Assembly: GCA_043805435.1 (NCBI GenBank)
Contig: JAZDHY010000033.1
Location: forward strand, 1 to 64,000
From: JAEXOD01 sp043805435
GTDB lineage: Bacteria > Bacteroidota > Ignavibacteria > Ignavibacteriales > Melioribacteraceae
Reading direction: 5' to 3'
DNA: 64,000 bases
Positions 51,739 through 60,712 of the stretch are shown piece by piece. Numbering within the stretch: the first letter of the stretch is position 1; each line of letters starts with the position of its first letter. The notes under the pieces are model-generated. The model was not told where the DNA came from. It worked only from the letters and a program-made list of their open reading frames with translations, and ran no database searches. The position numbers and the translations under genes were made by a program.

Positions 51739-52962
51739 TTATAATAGCTTAATACTTTCTTTTATTTCTCTATCTCTATTACTTAAAAATACAAAACCTA
51801 TCCAAAACATCCCTTGCGATGGAATATCTTTAGAAAAACAAGCCAACCATAACATTATTGTAAAATAAACAATCAATTCTAAGCTATATCTTTTCATTCC
51901 CTTATAAAGTTCCCAAATTAAAAGCAAAAATACAATTAAGCCCACTATTCCAAATTCGGTAATGTATTCTAAAAATATATTATGAGGATACTTAATGTTC
52001 AAACTTAAATCTCTATTATTATAAGCATGTTTAAATCCGCCAAAACCAACTCCAAGTATTGGATTTTGTACTATTATTTCTCTTGAAATTCTAAAGGCTT
52101 CAAATCGGGCATAAATTGGAGAATCATCTCCAAAATTTGAATCGTATTTAGAAAATAAATTTGTGAATCTTTCTTCTGCAGGTTTGTTTTTAACGGGGAA
52201 TAAATAAATCATAATAAAAGTTAAAGCAAGCGTACCTACAAAATATGTAAAATTAAGTTTATCATATTTCTTTTTAAAAATTTGTATGGTAATTATTAAA
52301 AAATAAAATAAGATAATTGCCAGTGTACTTGCCCTATGTGCAGAAAAATAAATAGAGTAATTTAAAATAATAATTGTTAAGAAAGTAAAAATATTATAAT
52401 ATTTGTGCTTTGCAAATAAAAGTATTAAACCAAAAATAACACAAAAACCGGTTAAAAATCTACCAATTAGCACATGACTCCACCGGTTGATTTTAAATGC
52501 GTAACTCCTATCTTGAAGAAGTGGATTAAATAATAGAATTGAAAATGAAACTATAATAGCAATAATTGAAATGGAAATAAAAAATGCTTTAATTCTATCT
52601 TTTGTTAAAGAATGTAATAAATGATATGCAAATAAAATTACTGGAATAAGTCCAATAATAAGCTGTACTAACTTCTCAAATCCAAATATTCTATTATTTG
52701 AATAACTTAAAGAAATAAGTGGTAAAAAAATTAAACTACATAAAAATAATATAAATTTTTTTTCTTCAAAATATCTAAAATTTATATATTTGTCTCTTTC
52801 CAAATATATAATTCCAAAACATAAAACTGCTGAAAAGGATTTAATGTAATAAGAATAAGCCAAATAATTTGAAATTGTATTAATAAACAAACAAAGTATA
52901 AAAGAATTAACAATAAAATATTCTTTGTAATCAATACCTAAAATTGTTTTTGTGGCAATCAT
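51739..52962 (-). CDS. O-antigen ligase/polymerase-like membrane protein (minus strand)
   Basis: A 407-residue protein with about eleven hydrophobic helices and a periplasmic loop holding ARFEAFRISREIIVQNPILGVGFGGF and then YPHNIFLEYITEFGIVGL, the WaaL/Wzy ligase-family signature. It is the only minus-strand gene of the locus, convergent with the sugar transferase (1-bp gap). ATG 52962 after GGAAAG is preferred to ATG 52992. With a second such protein at 38710, one may polymerise and the other ligate. Confidence 0.82.
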   Translation of the reverse strand: MIATKTILGIDYKEYFIVNSFILCLFINTISNYLAYSYYIKSFSAVLCFGIIYLERDKYINFRYFEEKKFILFLCSLIFLPLISLSYSNNRIFGFEKLVQLIIGLIPVILFAYHLLHSLTKDRIKAFFISISIIAIIVSFSILLFNPLLQDRSYAFKINRWSHVLIGRFLTGFCVIFGLILLFAKHKYYNIFTFLTIIILNYSIYFSAHRASTLAIILFYFLIITIQIFKKKYDKLNFTYFVGTLALTFIMIYLFPVKNKPAEERFTNLFSKYDSNFGDDSPIYARFEAFRISREIIVQNPILGVGFGGFKHAYNNRDLSLNIKYPHNIFLEYITEFGIVGLIVFLLLIWELYKGMKRYSLELIVYFTIMLWLACFSKDIPSQGMFWIGFVFLSNRDREIKESIKLL

Positions 52963-53055
52963 AAAATTCTTTCCATAGTTAAAATAAATCAATATATAAA
53001 ATAAAAAAATAAATTATCTTTATTAATTAAATAATATTAATTAGGTAAATAGAAC

Positions 53056-54663
53056 ATGAAAAAAACACTTTTTATCTTAGCAATCTTTTATTTCCTTAGT
53101 CTAAATTTATTAAGCCAAACTATATACACTCCAATAAATGATAAAATCTATAATTATCTGGATAGACTTGCTTTAAAAAAAATCATTTCAATTAATGATG
53201 AATTTAAACCTTTTACAAGAATTACAATAGCAAGATTATTAAATGAAGTAAAAATAAAATCAGAAAAATTAAATAAAATCGAAAAGGAAGAATTATGCTG
53301 GTTTAGTGAAGAATATTTATACGAACTAGGGGATACATTAAACACTCGATGGAGACTAATAAATATCGAGGACTCAAATTATCAAATAAAAGTTTCACCA
53401 TTGCTTGGGTATGGTATTTCAACATATGGTGATAACTCAGGTCATACACGCTGGAGTGGTCTAAGAATCTTTGGCTCTTATGATAAATGGTTTTCTGCAC
53501 ATTTTGAATATATTGATATTGGTGAATTTGGAGATAATGTTGATAAAAAAAGAAATAATACGTCATTAACAGGACATAATTACAAAACAGCTCCAAATGG
53601 AATTGAATTTAGTGATGTAAAAGGAAGCATTGGTTTTAACTGGTCATGGGGTTCTGTATCCCTTATTAAAGATTATTCAAAATGGGGACATGGCAGATTT
53701 GGTCAAGTATTTATTTCCGATAAACCTGCATCTTATCCTCAAATCCGATTTGTAATTAAACCAAACGACTGGATTAGATTTTATTATATGCATGGTTGGT
53801 TAAATTCACTAATTCCTGATTCCAATGCGTTTTATTATAATCATACCGAAAGCGAATATCCCTTTTTAAGAAGACATTATGTACCAAAGCACATTGTTGC
53901 TAATATGCTTACTGTTGAACCAATTAGTTGGTTAAGTCTATCAATTGGTAATTCGTATGTTTATAGCGGTGATTTAAGACCTGAAATGTTTATCCCATTT
54001 ATGTATTACAAAGTAATGGACCATAATACAGGTAGGGAAGGCTGGGATGATGGAAATGGACAGCTGTTTTTTGATGTTAAGTGTAATTATTTAAAAAATA
54101 CTTCAGTCTATTCCTCACTTTTAATTGATGTTTTGGAAATAAGGGATATATTAAAAAATACTTGGTGGACTTCATGGTTTGGGTACACAGTTGGAGCAAA
54201 ACACGTGGATTTATTTACGCCTAATTTAGATATTACTCTGGAATATACAAAAACCAATCCTTGGGTATATGAAAATAATGACGAATCATCTTCATATAAA
54301 CATCTAAATTATTCTCTGGGTCATTGGATTGGACAAAATGCAGACCATTTGAGATTACAATTTGATTACAAATTTTACAAAAAGTTGGATTTGTCCTTGT
54401 TTTTTGAAAGAGTTAGAAATGGCGGATTAAAAGATGTTATTAAATATGCCTATGAAGATTTGGAAAATTTAGACTTTTTATATTCGCCATTACGCAAAGA
54501 AACTTCTATCGGTTTTTCAGCAACTTACGAATTTTTACACGAGTTATTTGCAAAATTAGATTATAAATACACAGATATTACAGATGAAGATATTAAACGA
54601 ACACCAGACTATTTGCTTGGCAAAAACCATGCTTTTAGTTTTGTTGTTTATTATGGAATGTAA
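53056..54663 (+). CDS. Wzi-like capsule assembly outer-membrane protein
   Basis: A 535-residue protein with a signal peptide (1-20, ending LSQ). It has an N-terminal helical region like the S-layer-homologous start of this family (LDRLALKKIISINDEFKPF), and a long beta-barrel with many Y/W-ended amphipathic strands and GSVSLIKDYSKWGHGRFG. Members of the capsule assembly Wzi family anchor surface polysaccharide to the outer membrane. It has its own promoter region, divergent from the ligase-like gene. Confidence 0.82.
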   Translation: MKKTLFILAIFYFLSLNLLSQTIYTPINDKIYNYLDRLALKKIISINDEFKPFTRITIARLLNEVKIKSEKLNKIEKEELCWFSEEYLYELGDTLNTRWRLINIEDSNYQIKVSPLLGYGISTYGDNSGHTRWSGLRIFGSYDKWFSAHFEYIDIGEFGDNVDKKRNNTSLTGHNYKTAPNGIEFSDVKGSIGFNWSWGSVSLIKDYSKWGHGRFGQVFISDKPASYPQIRFVIKPNDWIRFYYMHGWLNSLIPDSNAFYYNHTESEYPFLRRHYVPKHIVANMLTVEPISWLSLSIGNSYVYSGDLRPEMFIPFMYYKVMDHNTGREGWDDGNGQLFFDVKCNYLKNTSVYSSLLIDVLEIRDILKNTWWTSWFGYTVGAKHVDLFTPNLDITLEYTKTNPWVYENNDESSSYKHLNYSLGHWIGQNADHLRLQFDYKFYKKLDLSLFFERVRNGGLKDVIKYAYEDLENLDFLYSPLRKETSIGFSATYEFLHELFAKLDYKYTDITDEDIKRTPDYLLGKNHAFSFVVYYGM

Positions 54664-54735
54664 AATTAAGGTTAAATGCTTAAGGCTAAAGTTTAAGTTA
54701 ATAACTCAATAATTTATCTTTAAATCAATTAATTA

Positions 54736-55863
54736 ATGACTAAATCAATAAAATCTTCCAAAGCTGATTATTTGATTGTTGGCACCGGATTTGCTGGTGC
54801 CACATTTGCACGCTGCGCTGCAGACGCAGGTTATACAGCTCTTGTAATTGATAAACGAGAACATATTGCAGGTAATTCATTTTCCTATGCAGATAAGGAA
54901 ACAGGCATTGAAATACATAAATATGGCCCGCATATATTCCATACAAATTCCAAAGATATTTGGGATTTTATAAACAGATTTACTACTTTTAATAATTACA
55001 CTCATAGGGTAAAAGCTGTATTTAATAATTCCATCTATGGACTACCAATCAATTTACATACTATTAATCAGTTTTTTCATAAAACCTTCAATCCAAAAGA
55101 AGCACAAGCTTTTATAGAAAAAATAAGGATTGATAAAAAAGAGATTAATAATTTTGAAGATTTTATCGTATCCTCGTTAGGAGAAGAATTGTATATTGCT
55201 TTTTTTAGAGATTATACAATCAAACAGTGGGGGAAAGACCCAAAAGAAATTTCGGTATCCACGGCTAAAAGACTTCCAATACGATTTTATTACGATGATA
55301 ATTATTTTAATGATATTTATCAAGGAATTCCAACCGAAGGTTATACTCAAATATTTAATAGAATGTTGGATCACCCAAATATTAAAGTAAAACTTAATAC
55401 TAGTTTTGATGAATATAAAACAACATGGAAAGATAATTATAAAAAATTAGTTTTTACAGGTTCAATTGATGAATACTTTAACTATGAATTTGGCTGTTTA
55501 CCATATAGAACTGTAAGATTTAGGGAAATAAGAGATACGGATATTATAGGAACAGCGCAATTAAATTTTACAGATAAAAGTGAAAAATTTACCAGGATTA
55601 GTGAACATAAATGGTTTACGCCTTACAAAATCTTTTCACAATCGGTGGCATTTGAGGAATATTCCGATTTTACGGATAGTAAAAATGAACCATATTATCC
55701 AATTCGTGATGTCCAAAGTGAAATTTTGTTTAACAAATATAATAATTTGACGAAAAAAGAAAAGGATGTTATATTTATTGGTAGGCTTGCCGAGTTTAAG
55801 TATTATGATATGCATCAAGTGATAGGTTCGGCAATTGCAAAATTTAGAGCTTTGGAAAAATAA
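54736..55863 (+). CDS. glf: UDP-galactopyranose mutase
   Basis: Flavoenzyme that interconverts UDP-galactopyranose and UDP-galactofuranose. The 375-residue protein has the FAD fold LIVGTGFAGATFAR, IDKREHIAGNSF, the HKYGPHIFHTN substrate region and YPIRD near the C-terminus, all specific for bacterial Glf. It supplies furanosyl donor for the surface glycan. It is the last polysaccharide gene; a hairpin terminator follows 57 bp later. Confidence 0.94.
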   Translation: MTKSIKSSKADYLIVGTGFAGATFARCAADAGYTALVIDKREHIAGNSFSYADKETGIEIHKYGPHIFHTNSKDIWDFINRFTTFNNYTHRVKAVFNNSIYGLPINLHTINQFFHKTFNPKEAQAFIEKIRIDKKEINNFEDFIVSSLGEELYIAFFRDYTIKQWGKDPKEISVSTAKRLPIRFYYDDNYFNDIYQGIPTEGYTQIFNRMLDHPNIKVKLNTSFDEYKTTWKDNYKKLVFTGSIDEYFNYEFGCLPYRTVRFREIRDTDIIGTAQLNFTDKSEKFTRISEHKWFTPYKIFSQSVAFEEYSDFTDSKNEPYYPIRDVQSEILFNKYNNLTKKEKDVIFIGRLAEFKYYDMHQVIGSAIAKFRALEK

Positions 55864-55920
55864 TATTGGCGTAAGCTGTAAAGAAAATTTCGTTTTTTAT
55901 TACACAAGCTTTAAAATAAA

Positions 55921-55942
55921 AAATCCCGCATTTGCGGGATTT
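55921..55942. terminator. Bidirectional terminator between glf and tRNA-Met
   Basis: Stem AAATCCCGCA / TGCGGGATTT with a very short loop, flanked by A-rich sequence on the left and a T-run on the right. It can terminate glf rightwards and the minus-strand tRNA leftwards. Confidence 0.85.
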
Positions 55943-55947
55943 TTTTG

Positions 55948-56021
55948 TGGGCCTGCACGGTATCGAACCGCGGACCCTCTGATTATGAGTCAGATGCTCT
56001 AACCAACTGAGCTACAGGCCC
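55948..56021 (-). tRNA. tRNA with CAT anticodon (Met, possibly Ile2)
   Basis: Minus-strand cloverleaf of 74 nt: acceptor GGGCCTG / CAGGCCC with discriminator A, D arm AGCTCAGTTGGTTAGAGC, anticodon arm TCTGA-CTCATAA-TCAGA with anticodon CAT, variable loop GGGTC and a T arm with GTTCGATAC. CCA is not encoded. CAT could be elongator Met or lysidine-modified Ile2; elongator Met is favoured. Confidence 0.9.
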
Positions 56022-56361
56022 CTCAAAAATAGACTGTAAATTTAATATTAATTTTAGTTTAAAGCAAGCAAAAAACAATTTTTAATTCTAAATTTTTAAT
56101 TTTTAATTTATAAACAAAATAAATGTGCTTGCGTATCCTTATTGCTGCAAATTATAAAAAAGTAGAATATTTTTGTTATAATTTGGTAATAATGAAAAAT
56201 AATTAAAAATTGAGAATTAAAAATTAAGAATTATCTTGCATTTATTAACTGAGTATTGTATGTTTACAGTCTAAATATTTGTTCTTAAAATTTTTGTTAT
56301 AAATATTAAATTATTGTTGCAAAACAAATAATAAAAAGCTATATTTGTATCTCGTATTTTT
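56022..56361. other. Intergenic region with an inverted pair of AT-rich repeat arms
   Basis: Left arm 56078-56110 (AATTTTTAATTCTAAATTTT and on) and right arm 56200-56233 (AATTAAAAATTGAGAATTAA and on) are near reverse complements about 90 bp apart. They match the arms around the S23 gene at 23.7 kb. The inner part has no S23 frame but contains AAATAAATGTGCTTGCG, which resembles the core of the heptad units. It may be an emptied S23 element. Confidence 0.5.
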
Positions 56362-56447
56362 GCCGGGGTGGCGGAATAGGTAGACGCACAGGACTTAAAA
56401 TCCTGTGGGTGGTTACACCCGTGCCGGTTCGAGTCCGGCCCTCGGTA
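56362..56447 (+). tRNA. tRNA-Leu (TAA)
   Basis: An 86-nt class II tRNA: acceptor GCCGGGG / CCTCGGT with a G-T first pair and discriminator A, anticodon arm AGGAC-TTAAAAT-CCT with TAA, a long variable arm (GTGGGTGGTTACACCC) and T arm CCGGTTCGAGTCCGG. CCA is not encoded. Confidence 0.93.
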
Positions 56448-56475
56448 CTTATCTCGAGCTAAGATAGAAACTTTC

Positions 56476-56549
56476 GGGTTCTTAGCTCAGCTGGTTAGAG
56501 CGTCTGTTTGACGTACAGAAGGCCAGAGGTTCGAATCCTCTAGAACCCA
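56476..56549 (+). tRNA. tRNA-Val (GAC)
   Basis: A 74-nt tRNA: acceptor GGGTTCT / AGAACCC with discriminator A, D arm AGCTCAGCTGGTTAGAGC, anticodon arm TCTGT-TTGACGT-ACAGA with GAC, and T arm AGAGGTTCGAATCCTCT. It lies 28 bp after tRNA-Leu, so the two are probably co-transcribed. Confidence 0.93.
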
Positions 56550-56556
56550 CATCAAT

Positions 56557-56579
56557 CGGAGTCAGCTCCGTTTTTTTTT
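56557..56579 (+). terminator. Terminator between tRNA-Val and thrS
   Basis: Stem CGGAG / CTCCG with a 4-nt loop (TCAG) and nine T residues. It ends only 14 bp before the thrS start, leaving no room for a separate promoter between. Confidence 0.85.
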
Positions 56580-56593
56580 AAATATGAGTTAAT

Positions 56594-58525
56594 ATGGAAA
56601 CGATAAAAATAACATTTCCTGATAATAGCGTAAAGGAATTTGAATGTGGGATTTCAGCATTGGAAATTGCAAAATCCATATCATCACGTCTTGCCGATGA
56701 AACTTTGGTTGCCAAAGTAAACAATAAAAAAATCGACTTAAACCAATCTATAACTACCAATTCTAATATACAATTATTTACTTTTGATAGCCCTGAAGGT
56801 AAAGAAACCTATTGGCATTCAACATCACATTTAATGGCTCATGCTATTACTGCTTTATATCCTGAAGCTAAATTTGGAGTTGGACCGGCAATTGAGACAG
56901 GGTTTTATTACGATATTGATATTAATGCTCAATTAACTGAAGAAGATTTAGTAAAAATTGAAAACAAAATGATGGAGATATCTAAAGAAGATACCTCATT
57001 TTGTCGTAAAGAATTAAGCAAAGAAGATGCCCTGAAGTTTTTTACCGAAAAAGGGGACGAATATAAATTAGAATTGATAAATGGACTTGATGAATCGAAA
57101 GATGCAATCAGTATTTATCAAGAAGGAAATTTTACGGATTTGTGTTTAGGCCCGCATTTGCCATCAACGGGCAAAATTAAATTTGTAAAATTATTAAGTG
57201 TTTCCGGTTCTTACTGGCGCGGTGACGAAAAAAATAAACGTATGCAGCGTATATACGGTATTTCTTTTCCTAAAAAGAAAATGTTGGATGAATATTTAAC
57301 ATTTTTAGAAGAAGCTAAAAAACGTGATCATAGAAAACTTGGTAAACAATTAGATTTATTTAGTATACATGATGAAGCCGGTGCAGGATTAGTTTATTGG
57401 CATCCTAAGGGAGCCCGAATCCGTCACGAAATAGAAAAATTTTGGAAAGAAGCGCATTTTAATAATGGCTACGAACTTGTATATTCTCCTCATGTAGGAA
57501 AAAGTTGGCTTTGGGAAACCAGTGGTCACTTAGTTAATTATAAAGAAAATATGTATGCTCCTATAACTATAGATGAACAGGATTATTATATAAAACCGAT
57601 GAACTGTCCGTTCCATATTCTTATGTACAAGACGGATAAACGCTCTTATCGTGATTTACCTTTACGCTGGGCTGAACTTGGTACTGTTTACCGTTACGAA
57701 AAAAGCGGTGTATTACATGGTTTATTACGTGTACGCGGATTTACTCAAGACGATGCTCACATTTTCTGTACACAAGAACAAATTGAAGATGAAATTATTG
57801 AAGTAATACGTTTTTGTATGTATATGTGGAATTCTTTTGGTTTTGAAAATCTAAAATTTTATGTAGCAACAAAGCCGGAAAAAGCAGTTGGTGAAGATAG
57901 TCTTTGGGAAAAAGCAACAGCTTCATTAATTAATGCTCTTAATAAAGAAAATTTGCCATACGAGCTTGATGAAGCCGGTGGAGCTTTTTATGGTCCTAAG
58001 ATAGATATTAAAATTAAAGATGCAATCAATCGTGAATGGCAGATGAGTACAATTCAATTCGATTTTAATTTGCCTGAAAGATTTGACATGTCTTATATAG
58101 GTGAAGACGGCAAAGAACATAGACCATTTATGGTTCATAGAGCTTTGTTAGGATCGCTTGAAAGATTTTTTGGCGTTTTGGTTGAACATTATGGCGGTTC
58201 TTTTCCTATGTGGTTAGCTCCAATACAAGTAGCCGTAGTGCCAATTTCACAAAACTATTTTGAATATGCCGAAAAAGTAACAAACGAATTGAAAAAGTCA
58301 AATATTCGTGTTACATTAGATAAGCGAAATGAAAAAATAGGTTATAAAATACGTGATTGGGAAACTCAAAAAGTTCCTTATATGTTAGTATTAGGAGAAA
58401 AAGAGCAATCCGGTAACTTTATTTCGGTTCGCAAGCATAAAGAAGGCGATAAAGGAGCATTAAGTTTAGAAGAATTTATTAATAACATAAATAAACAGAT
58501 AGAGAACAAGTCTAATAACAATTAG
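56594..58525 (+). CDS. thrS: Threonyl-tRNA synthetase
   Basis: The 643-residue class II synthetase has a TGS domain (1-62), an editing domain with HSTSHLMAHA at about 75-84 (zinc histidines) and the catalytic core with motif 2 RYEKSGVLHGLLRVRGF. MNCPFH supplies a core zinc cysteine, and the anticodon domain is at about 540-640. ATG 56594 comes directly after a tRNA terminator with no Shine-Dalgarno. It heads the conserved thrS-infC-rpmI-rplT-pheST order. Confidence 0.96.
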   Translation: METIKITFPDNSVKEFECGISALEIAKSISSRLADETLVAKVNNKKIDLNQSITTNSNIQLFTFDSPEGKETYWHSTSHLMAHAITALYPEAKFGVGPAIETGFYYDIDINAQLTEEDLVKIENKMMEISKEDTSFCRKELSKEDALKFFTEKGDEYKLELINGLDESKDAISIYQEGNFTDLCLGPHLPSTGKIKFVKLLSVSGSYWRGDEKNKRMQRIYGISFPKKKMLDEYLTFLEEAKKRDHRKLGKQLDLFSIHDEAGAGLVYWHPKGARIRHEIEKFWKEAHFNNGYELVYSPHVGKSWLWETSGHLVNYKENMYAPITIDEQDYYIKPMNCPFHILMYKTDKRSYRDLPLRWAELGTVYRYEKSGVLHGLLRVRGFTQDDAHIFCTQEQIEDEIIEVIRFCMYMWNSFGFENLKFYVATKPEKAVGEDSLWEKATASLINALNKENLPYELDEAGGAFYGPKIDIKIKDAINREWQMSTIQFDFNLPERFDMSYIGEDGKEHRPFMVHRALLGSLERFFGVLVEHYGGSFPMWLAPIQVAVVPISQNYFEYAEKVTNELKKSNIRVTLDKRNEKIGYKIRDWETQKVPYMLVLGEKEQSGNFISVRKHKEGDKGALSLEEFINNINKQIENKSNNN

Positions 58526-58536
58526 TGAGGTAGTTC

Positions 58537-59064
58537 ATTAGTCAACAAAAATACCGTGTTAATCAGGAAATAAAAACCCCGCAAATAAGATTGATTGATG
58601 CCGACGGTACACAATTAGGGGTTGTAACAGTTAGAGAAGCTTTAATGAAAGCTGAAGAGAGAAAACTTGATTTGGTTGAAATAGCACCACAAGCAGTTCC
58701 TCCGGTTTGCAAAATAATTGATTTCGGAAAGTTCACTTATGAACTTCAAAAGAAAGAGAAAATTTTAAAGAAGAAGCAGCATGTAACTGTTTTAAAAGAG
58801 ATTAGACTACATCCTAATACGGATACTCATGATTTTGACTTTAAAACTCGTCACGCATTAAATTTTTTAGAAGACGGAGATAAAGTTAAAGTTTCTGTTA
58901 TATTTAAAGGAAGAGAATTAGCATATACACAACACGGCGAAAAACTTTTACGTGCCTTTATAGAAGTTGTTAAAGATGATGCAAAGGTTGAGCAGGACGT
59001 TAAATTTGAAGGCAAAATAATGCATATTATTTTGTCTCCGCAGAAATCAAAGAAGAAAAAATAG
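58537..59064 (+). CDS. infC: Translation initiation factor IF-3 (ATT start)
   Basis: Binds the 30S subunit and checks the initiator codon. In-frame reading from 58537 gives ISQQKYRVNQEIKTPQIR before LIDADGTQLG, the normal IF-3 N-terminus. The whole product is about 175 residues, the family length. The start codon is ATT, preceded by GAGG six bases upstream; no ATG or GTG is in frame there. A rare infC start is conserved in many bacteria and lets IF-3 control its own translation. The basic linker and C-terminal EIRLHPNTDTHDFDFK domain are intact. Confidence 0.94.
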   Translation: MSQQKYRVNQEIKTPQIRLIDADGTQLGVVTVREALMKAEERKLDLVEIAPQAVPPVCKIIDFGKFTYELQKKEKILKKKQHVTVLKEIRLHPNTDTHDFDFKTRHALNFLEDGDKVKVSVIFKGRELAYTQHGEKLLRAFIEVVKDDAKVEQDVKFEGKIMHIILSPQKSKKKK

Positions 59065-59075
59065 AGGATATTTAA

Positions 59076-59267
59076 ATGCCAAAGATGAAAAGCAACAGAG
59101 GAGCAGCAAAAACTTTTAAGTTAACTGCATCCGGAAAAGTTAAAAGACATAAAGCATATAGTGCTCATATATTAACAAAAAAGACTACAAAAAGAAAAAG
59201 AAACTTACGCAAATCCACTTTAGTTAGTGATTCTGATGCGCGTAGAGTTAAAATAATGATCCAATAA
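59076..59267 (+). CDS. rpmI: Ribosomal protein bL35
   Basis: A 63-residue basic protein of the large subunit. The start PKMKSNRGAAKTFKLTASGK and the KR-rich centre are the L35 signature. It follows infC by 11 bp and precedes rplT by 18 bp, the usual order. Confidence 0.96.
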   Translation: MPKMKSNRGAAKTFKLTASGKVKRHKAYSAHILTKKTTKRKRNLRKSTLVSDSDARRVKIMIQ

Positions 59268-59285
59268 TCTTAATAGGAAAGAATA

Positions 59286-59633
59286 ATGCCAAGATCAAAA
59301 AACAAAGTAGCCTCTAAACAGAGAAGAAAAAAGCTACTTAAGATGGCGAAGGGCTATTGGGGCGCCCGTAACAACGTACTTACCGTTGCCAAGCACCATA
59401 TTGATAAAGGTCTTCAACATGCTTACAGAGACCGTAAAGCCAAAAAACGTACTTACAGACAATTATGGATTGTAAGAATTAATGCTGCTGCAAGAGAAAA
59501 CGGTACAACGTATTCAAAGTTAATTAATGCTCTAAATATTAAAGGTTTAGAAATTAACCGTAAAGTTCTTGCTAATTTAGCTACTGAAAATCCAAAAGCG
59601 TTTACAGATATAGTAAAATTTGTAATGAACTAA
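59286..59633 (+). CDS. rplT: Ribosomal protein bL20
   Basis: A 115-residue assembly protein of the large subunit and often the autoregulator of rpmI-rplT. It has the N-terminal basic arm SRRKKLLKMAKGYWGARN-like stretch, and DRKAKKRTYRQLWIVRINAA matches L20 closely. A terminator hairpin follows. Confidence 0.96.
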   Translation: MPRSKNKVASKQRRKKLLKMAKGYWGARNNVLTVAKHHIDKGLQHAYRDRKAKKRTYRQLWIVRINAAARENGTTYSKLINALNIKGLEINRKVLANLATENPKAFTDIVKFVMN

Positions 59634-59640
59634 TTTTTTT

Positions 59641-59678
59641 TACCCCTAAACAGAATTTATTATAAATGTTTAGGGGTA
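59641..59678. terminator. Hairpin between rplT and pheS
   Basis: Stem TACCCCTAAAC / GTTTAGGGGTA (11 bp, perfect) with a 16-nt AT loop, T-rich on both sides. It lies 30 bp before the likely pheS start, so pheST is either read through or attenuated here. Confidence 0.8.
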
Positions 59679-59708
59679 TTATTATTTTAAATATCTGTGA
59701 GAATTTTA

Positions 59709-60698
59709 ATGCGAGAAAGAATATTACAAACCGAATCCGAATTTGATGGCGAAATTAAAAACGTAAAAACCTTCAAACAATTAGAAGACTTTAGAATAAA
59801 ATTTTTAGGCCGAAAAGGTCTTGTTTCTCAGCTATTTGAAGATTTTAAAGAAGTCACCCCGGAAGTTAAAAGAGAAGTAGGTAAATCACTTAACGCTCTT
59901 AAAAATAAATGTAATCAAACATTTGAAGAAACCAAATTAAATATTGAAACGGCTGAACAGTCTAATGGTTCAAGTATCGATCTTTCGTTGCCTGAATATA
60001 AAAAAGAAACCGGTTCTCTTCATCTTATAATTCAAACCATGAACGAAATTAAAACCATCTTTAAAGGATTAGGTTTTTCAATTTATGAAGGTCCCGAATT
60101 AGAGTCGGATTACAATAATTTTGAGGCTCTTAATTTTCCGCCTGATCATCCGGCTAGAGACATGCAGGATACGTTTTTTATAAATGAAAGTTTTTTACTT
60201 AGAACACATACATCTCCCGTTCAAATACGATTAATGAAATCGAAGAAACCCCCTTTGCGTGCAATAATGCCCGGTAAAGTATATAGAAACGAAGCTATAA
60301 GCGCAAAAAGTTACTGCTTGTTTCATCAGGTGGAGGGACTTTATATTGATAAAGACGTTACCTTCACTGAACTTAAAGGTACATTGGTATATTTTGCCAA
60401 ACAGTTATATGGACAGGATTTAGTATATAGATTTAGACCAAGTTTTTTCCCGTTTACTGAACCAAGTGCCGAGATGGATATATGGTGGGAACCAAAAGGA
60501 AAAGAAGGGCGTTGGCTTGAGATATTGGGTTGTGGGATGGTTGATCCAAATGTATTAATTAATGTTGGAATTGATCCTGAGGTTTACACCGGTTACGCTT
60601 TTGGTATGGGTGTGGATAGAATGTGTCTTAGAAAATATGGTATTTCTGACATTAGAACATTATTCGATAATGATCTTCGCTTTCTAAAGCAATTTTAA
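59709..60698 (+). CDS. pheS: Phenylalanyl-tRNA synthetase alpha subunit
   Basis: The 329-residue alpha chain of the (alpha-beta)2 enzyme. It has an N-terminal coiled coil (1-85) and a class II core with motif 2 GKVYRNEAISAKSY, HQVEGLYIDKDV, and motif 3 YAFGMGVDRMCLRKYGI. ATG 59709 is preferred to GTG 59697. The beta-subunit gene follows by 14 bp. Confidence 0.95.
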   Translation: MRERILQTESEFDGEIKNVKTFKQLEDFRIKFLGRKGLVSQLFEDFKEVTPEVKREVGKSLNALKNKCNQTFEETKLNIETAEQSNGSSIDLSLPEYKKETGSLHLIIQTMNEIKTIFKGLGFSIYEGPELESDYNNFEALNFPPDHPARDMQDTFFINESFLLRTHTSPVQIRLMKSKKPPLRAIMPGKVYRNEAISAKSYCLFHQVEGLYIDKDVTFTELKGTLVYFAKQLYGQDLVYRFRPSFFPFTEPSAEMDIWWEPKGKEGRWLEILGCGMVDPNVLINVGIDPEVYTGYAFGMGVDRMCLRKYGISDIRTLFDNDLRFLKQF

Positions 60699-60712
60699 TT
60701 AGGAGAAGAAAA

